From assembly GCA_013003285.1 (NCBI GenBank), contig JABDJY010000298.1:1-11053 (forward strand): 11,053 bases of DNA. Direction: 5' to 3'. A program made the translations under genes and the position numbers. This DNA comes from Alphaproteobacteria bacterium. Lineage in GTDB: Bacteria; Pseudomonadota; Alphaproteobacteria; UBA6615. Every line of letters starts with the position of its first letter. The first letter of the stretch is position 1. The notes beneath the pieces are model-generated. The model saw nothing but the letters and a program-made list of their open reading frames with translations. It searched no databases and was not told where the DNA came from. Shown here piece by piece: positions 6,422-11,053 of this stretch.

Positions 6422-7247
6422 TTACCGGGACTCGAACGGCGAAACATTCGGCGTTGTCGATGCTGCTGGCGGGGTGATCGATATGGGCCGTAAGGGACCC
6501 TATCCCACCTTGCGTTCCGTCCTAGAGGCCGATGCTCTGGCGGAAGTCGCCGCCCTGGCCGAAGGCGCCGCGCCGGACACCACTATGGACGCCGTCTCCT
6601 TGCTGGCGGTCATGCCCAACCCGGAGAAAATTCTCTGCGCCGGCTTCAACTATAAGGATCATGTGGCGGAGTTCATCGGCGATTTGCCGGACCATATGAC
6701 GGTGTTTTCGCGCCTGCACAACACGTTGGTCGCCCATGGCGATGCTATCGAACGGCCGCGCGTCTCCGACAATTTCGATTTCGAGGGGGAACTCGCCCTG
6801 ATCATTGGCCGCGGCGGACGCCATATCGCTGAGGCCGATGTGCTGTCCCATATCGCGGGCTATACCTGTTTCCTCGACGCCAGCGTGCGCGACTATCAGG
6901 GCCATTCGGTGACCGCCGGCAAAAACTTCCACCGCACCGGTCCGCTCGGCCCCTGGATGGTGACCGCCGACGAAATCCCCGACCCCACCGCTTTGCAGCT
7001 GACCACGCGTTTGAACGGCGCGGTGATGCAGAATTGCACCACCGATCTTATGATCTATCCCATCCCGACCATCGTTTCCTACCTGTCGGACATTACGCCG
7101 CTGCGACCCGGCGACGTCATCGCCACGGGGACACCGGCGGGCACCGGCAAAAGCCGGACGCCGAATGTGTGGATGAAGGCGGGCGACACGATCGAGGTGG
7201 AAATCTCCGGCATCGGCACCCTGCGCAATACGGTGGTGGATGAGTAG
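6408..7247 (+). CDS. Fumarylacetoacetate hydrolase (FAH) family protein
   Basis: The 279-residue protein has a short N-terminal domain (1-70) and a complete FAH C-terminal domain. Seen are ILCAGFNYKDHVAE (75-88), the metal ligands Glu126 and Glu128 in FDFEGELALIIG, Asp157 in GYTCFLDASVRDYQ, Lys172 in AGKNF, and GTPAGTG (241-247). FAH-family enzymes use Mg2+ or Mn2+ to cleave C-C bonds of acylpyruvates, or to hydrate, isomerise or decarboxylate related oxo-acids in aromatic and sugar-acid degradation. Which of these applies cannot be told. The segment KNFHRTGPLGPW differs from the common KSFDTFxPxGPW form, so substrate choice may differ. The ATG lies 14 nt inside subunit 2, with AGGGAGA just upstream, which marks it as the third gene of the operon. 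It is followed by the hairpin repeat pair. Confidence 0.93.
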   Translation: MKIISYRDSNGETFGVVDAAGGVIDMGRKGPYPTLRSVLEADALAEVAALAEGAAPDTTMDAVSLLAVMPNPEKILCAGFNYKDHVAEFIGDLPDHMTVFSRLHNTLVAHGDAIERPRVSDNFDFEGELALIIGRGGRHIAEADVLSHIAGYTCFLDASVRDYQGHSVTAGKNFHRTGPLGPWMVTADEIPDPTALQLTTRLNGAVMQNCTTDLMIYPIPTIVSYLSDITPLRPGDVIATGTPAGTGKSRTPNVWMKAGDTIEVEISGIGTLRNTVVDE

Positions 7248-7279
7248 GGCTACACGCTACACGTTCTGATTTAGACGCG

Positions 7280-7317
7280 CCCCCCCTCCCTAACCCTCCC
7301 CCTCGCTGGGGGGAGGG
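7280..7317. repeat. C/G-rich palindromic repeat, left copy (possible terminator)
   Basis: A C-tract-rich segment leads into a perfect hairpin: CCCTCCCCC (7294-7302), a 5-6 nt loop, then GGGGGAGGG (7309-7317). The left arm region on the minus strand has four G-runs (5, 3, 3 and 6 or more bases) with 1-3 nt loops, a canonical quadruplex motif that includes GGGTTAGGG. Similar CCCTCCC/GGGAGGG palindromes recur between genes in many alphaproteobacteria. Placed 33 nt after the FAH-family stop, it may end that transcript or protect its 3' end, though it has no T-tract. Confidence 0.7.
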
Positions 7318-7343
7318 AACGTAGTTGTGGCGCGGATATATTT

Positions 7344-7381
7344 CCCCCTCCCCCCTTGAGGGGGAGGGATGGGGTGGGGGG
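7344..7381. repeat. C/G-rich palindromic repeat, right copy in inverted orientation
   Basis: CCCTCCCCC (7346-7354), loop CTTGA, then GGGGGAGGG (7360-7368) form a second perfect hairpin. This is followed by more G-runs on the plus strand (7371-7374 and 7376-7381), giving a plus-strand quadruplex motif with 1-2 nt loops. The unit is essentially the left copy turned round: the C-rich tail lies left of the first hairpin and the G-rich tail right of the second. Two such units back to back resemble the BIME arrangement of REP elements. It lies 14 nt from the stop of the leftward M14 peptidase gene. Confidence 0.7.
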
Positions 7382-7395
7382 TACCCTAAAGACTC

Positions 7396-8532
7396 CTACC
7401 GCAAATCGTCCAGCACGGCTGCGATGGCGTCTATGTGCGCGGCGCCGAAATCGCGTGAGCGTTCGGGCGACCAGCCGAATTCGGGCTCGGGTCGGTCGGC
7501 ATTGTCCTTGAACGGCATTTCCAGGGTCAGCGACAGGCAGCCGAAGGCCTCGGCCACATAGTTGGCGCACATGGTGAGGTTGCCCTTGCCCGGCGGGCTC
7601 GCCGGATAGCCTTGCTCGGTCTGGAATTCCGGGCTGGCGGCCAAGAGCGCCTGGTCGAAATCGGCCTGCAACGCCTTCTGCCGGTCGCTGAGCGAGGGAA
7701 TACCCATCATGCCGGCGAGGAAATTATAGGGCAGGGCCTCGTCGCCATGCACGTCGAGGCAGATATCGACGCCGGTTTCGTGCATGCGGCTCCGCACCAG
7801 GAATACCTCCGGGCTCTTCTCCAGGGTCGGTTCGGCCCATTCGCGATTGAGGTTGGCGCCGGCGGCGTTGGTGCGCAGATGGCCGCGCCGGCTGCCGTCC
7901 GGGTTCATGTTGGGGACCAGGTAAAACACCGCCTTGTCGAGGATCGCCTTGGCGCCCGCATCGTCCGGATCGAGCAGCCGGTCGAGGAAACCCTCCATCC
8001 ACCATTCGGCCATGCTCTCGCCGGGATGCTGGCGCGCGACCGCCCAGCAGATGCGCTTGTCGGGTGCGGGCTCGCCGATCTGCAGCAGATCCATGTCCTG
8101 GCCGTCGAGGGTCTTGCCCAGCACCGAAAGCCGCACCAGGGGCGAGGCCTGCACCCGGGCGATCAAATCGCTATGGCGTTCCATGGTGTAGGGCGCGAAA
8201 TAGGCGAACCAGACCGAATCGTTCCGCGGCGTGTGCTCGATGGTCAGCACGCCGTCCTTGTAGGTGGTCGCCACCCGCCGCCAGTTCTGCCGGTCGTCCG
8301 ACGCTACGGCGTTATAGCCTTCCCATCCCTTGGTATAGGCGGACTTGCCGGCGTTGGTGATGTGCAGCTTGCAGGCCTGGCCGCGCGCGCCGGTCAGGCG
8401 GAAATAGAACCACTGATAAAAATCGGACTGATTGTCTTTGAGAATTTCGAGCCGGATATCGCCGGGACTGTCGGCGGCGCGGCACGCAATGTTGCCGCCA
8501 TCGAAGGCGCTGCTGATTACCAAGGAACTCAT
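7396..8532 (-). CDS. M14 zinc carboxypeptidase, cytosolic carboxypeptidase (CCP/Nna1)-like
   Basis: The 378-residue protein has the two-part layout of cytosolic carboxypeptidases: an N-terminal beta-sandwich (about 1-115; FDGGNI, FYQWFYFRLTG, NAGKSAY, SVWFAYFAPYT) and an M14 catalytic domain. The zinc ligands are His169 and Glu172 in ARQHPGES and His262 in LDVHGDE. The catalytic base is Glu338 in LTLEMPFKD. NPDG (210-213) and RTNAAGANLNR (220-230) contribute the substrate carboxylate-binding residues. There is no signal peptide, so it works in the cytoplasm. Eukaryotic relatives trim C-terminal glutamates from tubulin; bacterial relatives exist but their natural substrates are not established to my knowledge. 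It is the third gene of a leftward operon, 14 nt after the second reductase, with no clear Shine-Dalgarno sequence, so translation may be coupled to the upstream gene. Confidence 0.93.
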   Translation of the reverse strand: MSSLVISSAFDGGNIACRAADSPGDIRLEILKDNQSDFYQWFYFRLTGARGQACKLHITNAGKSAYTKGWEGYNAVASDDRQNWRRVATTYKDGVLTIEHTPRNDSVWFAYFAPYTMERHSDLIARVQASPLVRLSVLGKTLDGQDMDLLQIGEPAPDKRICWAVARQHPGESMAEWWMEGFLDRLLDPDDAGAKAILDKAVFYLVPNMNPDGSRRGHLRTNAAGANLNREWAEPTLEKSPEVFLVRSRMHETGVDICLDVHGDEALPYNFLAGMMGIPSLSDRQKALQADFDQALLAASPEFQTEQGYPASPPGKGNLTMCANYVAEAFGCLSLTLEMPFKDNADRPEPEFGWSPERSRDFGAAHIDAIAAVLDDLR

Positions 8533-8546
8533 CTACTGACTTTCGG

Positions 8547-9599
8547 TTAGGGGATAATCTTGTCGTCGCGCAGCCGCTGCATCTGACGGTGGACGCTGGT
8601 TTCCGTATCCAGCGTTTTGTGCCAGCCGGCGTTGCGGGTTTTTGTCATGCTCGACATCTGGTCGTAGGCATTACCCAACGCCATGTCGAGATAATCCCAG
8701 TTGGTGAGGTCGGCAAGGGTGAAGGGCTGCAAGCCGTGCTGGGCGACGATCTCGGCCCAGACAGGCTCCTTGTCGGCCATCACCGATTGCAGCGGCACGG
8801 TCTGCACCGGGCCCACCTCCATGTCGAAGAATTCGGCGATGCGCGGCCAGACCTGATTCCAGCGGAAGAAGTCGCCATTGTTGATGTTGAAGGCATCGTT
8901 GGCCGCCGCCGGATCGGTCGCCGCCCAGGCCATGGCTTCGGCGAGCAGGCCGGTGTCGATCATATTGTATAGGCAATCGTAGAAGCCGGGCTTGCCGGGC
9001 CAGCGCAGCGGCAGGCCGAGATGTTTGGAGATGGCGGCGTAGAGCACGATGCCGGTCATCAAATTCATCCGCCCTCCGATGGAAAACCCCCAAATGCCGT
9101 GGGGGCGCAGCGCCGACCAGGTCCAGGGCTTGCCGGCCTGGCGTTCGACGATCCAATCCTGCTGGGCGTGGTAGAAATTTTCCACCACCGGGCGCGGATC
9201 GTCTTCTTTGGCCGGTGTCTTATAGGGGCCGAGATAGCTGCCATACCATTTGGCGCCGTGCATCAGTTGCACATGTTCCAGCCCGCCCGCGACCGGTTCC
9301 ACCGCGTCCATCAGATTGGCCAGGATTGACACGTTGGGGCCGATCTCCGCCGCCACCGAGGGTTGCGGCGCATAGGCGCAGAAGAACATATGGGTCACGT
9401 CGGCGAATTCGCCGGCCTTGTCGGCGCAGTCGGCCGGGTCGAGCAGATCGAGCGAGAGGAACTTGGCGTCGCTCGCATAGTTTGCCGGCCGCCGCGACAG
9501 GCCGATGACATCCCAGTCGGAATCGCCCTCCAGATGTTCGATGATGGCGCGTCCGGTGATGCCCAGCGCGCCGGGCACCAATGCGGTTCGTTTAGCCAT
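8547..9599 (-). CDS. PRISE-type SDR reductase (progesterone 5-beta-reductase / iridoid synthase-like), copy 2
   Basis: This 350-residue atypical short-chain dehydrogenase has the N-terminal Rossmann motif GALGITG (10-16) and the NADPH-selecting SRR (35-37), then THMFFCAY (69-76). The lysine motif HGAKWYG (Lys117) and NFYHAQQD (Tyr143) correspond to the Lys/Tyr pair of plant progesterone 5-beta-reductase, which replaces the usual YxxxK. RPHGIWGFS (165-173) matches the family's RPxxIxGFS. Such enzymes reduce the C=C bond of enones (steroids, 8-oxogeranial, small 1,4-enones) with NADPH. The residue after the tyrosine is His144, where the paralogue upstream has Tyr, as do plant enzymes. The start ATG has GGGGGA at about 8 nt. 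It lies 18 nt behind the first copy and looks roughly 60% identical to it by eye. Confidence 0.9.
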   Translation of the reverse strand: MAKRTALVPGALGITGRAIIEHLEGDSDWDVIGLSRRPANYASDAKFLSLDLLDPADCADKAGEFADVTHMFFCAYAPQPSVAAEIGPNVSILANLMDAVEPVAGGLEHVQLMHGAKWYGSYLGPYKTPAKEDDPRPVVENFYHAQQDWIVERQAGKPWTWSALRPHGIWGFSIGGRMNLMTGIVLYAAISKHLGLPLRWPGKPGFYDCLYNMIDTGLLAEAMAWAATDPAAANDAFNINNGDFFRWNQVWPRIAEFFDMEVGPVQTVPLQSVMADKEPVWAEIVAQHGLQPFTLADLTNWDYLDMALGNAYDQMSSMTKTRNAGWHKTLDTETSVHRQMQRLRDDKIIP

Positions 9600-9617
9600 G
9601 ATCTGTGTCCCCCACGC

Positions 9618-10667
9618 TTACGGAATGATCCGGTCGTCGCGCATGCGCTGTAATTGCTGGGTGATGGTGTCTTCGGTGTCGAGGATCTCCTGCCAGCCGG
9701 CCTGGCGGATTTTAGTCAGGCTCGACATTTGGTCGAAGCCGTTGGCGAAGGCATAGTCCATAAAGCGCCAGGTGGCGAGATTGTCGATGGTGTAGCGGCG
9801 CAGCTGGTATTGCTCGCAAATCTCCGCCCAGACCGGTTCCTGGTTGGCCATCACCGTCTGCAGATGCACCTGTTGCCCCGGTCCCACCTCCATATCGAAG
9901 AAGTCGGCGATGCGCGGCCACAGATGGTGCCAGCGGGAGAAATCGCCGTTGGTGATGTTGTAGGCCTCGTTGGCGGCGGCGGGGGCTGTCGCGGCCCACA
10001 CCATTGCGCGGGCCAGCAGGGCCACATCGACGATTTGGTAGACACTGTCATAAAGCGCCGGGCAGCCGGGGAAGCGCAGCGGCACGCGCGCATGTTTGGA
10101 GATCGTCGCGTAGACCGCCAGCGAGGTCAGCATGTTCATCTCGCTGCCGACCGAAAATCCCCACACGCCATGGGGCCGCAGGCCGGACCAGGTCCAGGCC
10201 TTGCCCTTCTGGCGTTCGACCAGCCAATCTTGCTGGTCGTAGTAAAAGTTGGGCGGCATGTGGCGCGGATCGTCTTCCTTCGCCGGCGTTTTATAAGGCG
10301 CGCCGAACTGCACTCCGTACCATTTGGCGCCCTGCATCAGCTGCACATGCTGCAGGTCGGTCGCGACAGGCTCGATGGTATCGACCAGGTTGGACAGCAT
10401 CGCCAGATTGGGCGCGACTTCTTCCGCGAAACTCGCCCGCGCCGCATAGGGCGTGAAAAAGATATGTGTGACGCCGGTCAACGCGCCGAGCTTGGCGTTG
10501 CAATCGGCCGCATCGAGCAGATCGACGGAGATAAACTCAGCCGTGGTTTCGAAATCCGGCGTCCGCCGCGACAGGCCGATGACGTTCCAGTCGGAATCGT
10601 CTTCCAGATGTTCGACCAGGGCGCGGCCGACGACGCCGAGTCCGCCGGCGATAAGCGCAGTTGGCAT
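9618..10667 (-). CDS. PRISE-type SDR reductase, copy 1
   Basis: The 349-residue paralogue is first in the leftward operon. It shows GGLGVVG (8-14), SRR (33-35), THIFFTPY (67-74), QGAKWYG with Lys115, NFYYDQQD with Tyr142, and RPHGVWGFSVG (164-174). The NFYY form matches the plant PRISE motif exactly, so this copy is the more canonical one. The C-terminal part (GPGQQVHLQTVM, EPVWAEI, LTKIRQAGWQEILDT, RMRDDRIIP) is shared with the second copy and gives no further clue to substrate. The expected reaction is NADPH-dependent 1,4-reduction of an enone in the cytoplasm. The start ATG has AAGGAA about 10 nt upstream. It diverges from a FAD-linked oxidase gene over a 119-bp region with a palindromic operator candidate. 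Confidence 0.9.
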   Translation of the reverse strand: MPTALIAGGLGVVGRALVEHLEDDSDWNVIGLSRRTPDFETTAEFISVDLLDAADCNAKLGALTGVTHIFFTPYAARASFAEEVAPNLAMLSNLVDTIEPVATDLQHVQLMQGAKWYGVQFGAPYKTPAKEDDPRHMPPNFYYDQQDWLVERQKGKAWTWSGLRPHGVWGFSVGSEMNMLTSLAVYATISKHARVPLRFPGCPALYDSVYQIVDVALLARAMVWAATAPAAANEAYNITNGDFSRWHHLWPRIADFFDMEVGPGQQVHLQTVMANQEPVWAEICEQYQLRRYTIDNLATWRFMDYAFANGFDQMSSLTKIRQAGWQEILDTEDTITQQLQRMRDDRIIP

Positions 10668-10709
10668 GGTTGATATGTTCCTTCCCCAGCTAGCCTCTTA
10701 TCGGGCTTG

Positions 10710-10731
10710 CGCGATAGTATCGCGATAGTAT
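10710..10731. promoter_or_regulatory. Candidate operator: 15-bp palindrome with tandem repeat in divergent promoter region
   Basis: CGCGATA-G-TATCGCG (10710-10724) is a perfect palindrome with 7-bp arms. The 11-mer CGCGATAGTAT occurs twice in direct tandem (10710-10720 and 10721-10731), so one and a half sites overlap. For the leftward operon, TTGCCC (minus strand, 10734-10739) and TATCGC (10711-10716) are 17 bp apart, which would put the palindrome over the -10. For the rightward gene, TTGCGC begins at 10707. The promoter boxes are weak guesses; the palindrome itself is exact. One regulator controlling the PRISE operon and the oxidase is the simplest reading. Confidence 0.5.
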
Positions 10732-10786
10732 CAGGGCAAACCGGCGAGCGCGAATAGCGCCGGATCATGAATTTAAAGGGCGGATG

Positions 10787-11053
10787 ATGGCGGATCGTAA
10801 ACTGAAATACTGGGGTTGGGGCTTTGCCGATGATGGTCTCAGCGCCGACCAGACCACGGCACTGTTGAAGACCTTCGCCGATGGCTTCGACATCCGGCCC
10901 ACCGCCGAGGGTAAACGGCCCGAAATAGCCGATATTTCGCTCGCCGCGCCGCGTCTCACGCCGCCGGCCAGCCTGGCGAAGATCTGCACCAGCGACGCCT
11001 ATGAGCGCGTGCTCCACAGTTTCGGTCAGTCCCAGCCGGATTCGATCCGCACT
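10787..11053 (+). CDS. FAD-linked oxidase (GlcD / alkyldihydroxyacetonephosphate synthase-like), 5' part
   Basis: The first 89 codons of an open frame run off the right edge. The ATG at 10787 is chosen over the adjacent in-frame ATG at 10784 because AAAGGG (10775-10780) then has a 6-nt spacing. The visible text (KYWGWGFADDG at residues 7-17, then APRLTPPASL at 54-63 and a segment with VLHSFGQSQPD at 75-85) matches the N-terminus of FAD-binding oxidases related to alkylglycerone-phosphate synthase and glycolate oxidase GlcD. The flavin-binding PCMH domain itself would lie beyond the window. Such enzymes oxidise hydroxy-acids or make ether lipids; which applies cannot be decided. It diverges from the reductase operon. 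Confidence 0.75.
   Translation, partial: MADRKLKYWGWGFADDGLSADQTTALLKTFADGFDIRPTAEGKRPEIADISLAAPRLTPPASLAKICTSDAYERVLHSFGQSQPDSIRT

Noticed and set aside
7250..7263. CTACACG repeated twice after the FAH-family stop codon as an attachment site or CRISPR-like repeat
   Set aside because: Two 7-mers with no spacer and no integrase or cas gene nearby; too short to mean anything.
7612..8550. Long open frame antisense to the M14 peptidase
   Set aside because: It lies wholly opposite a gene with intact catalytic residues, shows no recognisable domain and has no plausible ribosome-binding site; it is a codon-bias shadow.
9654..10673. Long open frame antisense to PRISE copy 1
   Set aside because: The product is low-complexity (Gly, His, Val, Asp rich) and mirrors a well-supported gene. 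A similar shadow occurs opposite copy 2.
10767..10787. Six-codon open frame (ATG AAT ... TGA) overlapping the start of the FAD-linked oxidase, as a leader peptide
   Set aside because: It has no ribosome-binding site of its own and no regulatory codon pattern; an ATG by chance in a short leader is common.

Overview
The window looks like a chromosomal piece of a GC-rich bacterium, most likely an alphaproteobacterium. This rests on the high GC and codon use, the families present, and a C/G-rich palindromic repeat (CCCTCCC / GGGAGGG type) that is common between genes in that class; the taxonomic placement is inference. No rRNA, tRNA, CRISPR array, transposase or phage gene was seen. Nearly all of the window is coding, with nine complete genes and one cut gene at each end.

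Left part (1-3144): the 3' end of a serine hydrolase of the beta-lactamase / family VIII esterase class points rightwards. It converges on an iron-dependent alcohol dehydrogenase, which has a clean 17-bp palindrome just upstream of its start. Behind that is a membrane-anchored Sel1-repeat protein with a C-terminal peptidoglycan-binding domain.

Middle part (3239-7247): a divergent acyl-CoA locus. A crotonase-family gene reads left. Reading right is a tightly packed operon of two unequal acyl-CoA dehydrogenase subunits (4-nt ATGA overlap) and a fumarylacetoacetate-hydrolase-family enzyme (14-nt overlap). The two transcription units share a 100-bp control region with two GCTA/TAGC dyads. The layout suggests degradation of an unusual CoA-activated acid: dehydrogenation by a two-gene dehydrogenase, a crotonase step, and a C-C bond hydrolysis or related step. 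The substrate cannot be read from sequence.

Right part (7248-11053): an inverted pair of G/C-rich hairpin repeats separates the converging operons. A leftward operon then carries two tandem paralogous reductases of the progesterone 5-beta-reductase / iridoid synthase (PRISE) type, followed by a cytosolic-carboxypeptidase-like M14 metallopeptidase. Diverging from it is the 5' end of a FAD-linked oxidase. The 119-bp divergent region holds a 15-bp perfect palindrome followed by a direct repeat of most of it, a strong candidate operator.

The most interesting points are the duplicated PRISE reductases linked to an M14 peptidase, the probable heteromeric acyl-CoA dehydrogenase, the crotonase lacking both usual catalytic glutamates, three candidate operators, and the paired quadruplex-prone hairpin element. 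No clear new defence or mobile system is visible; the best candidate for something undescribed is a catabolic pathway for a cyclic or isoprenoid-like enone or acid.
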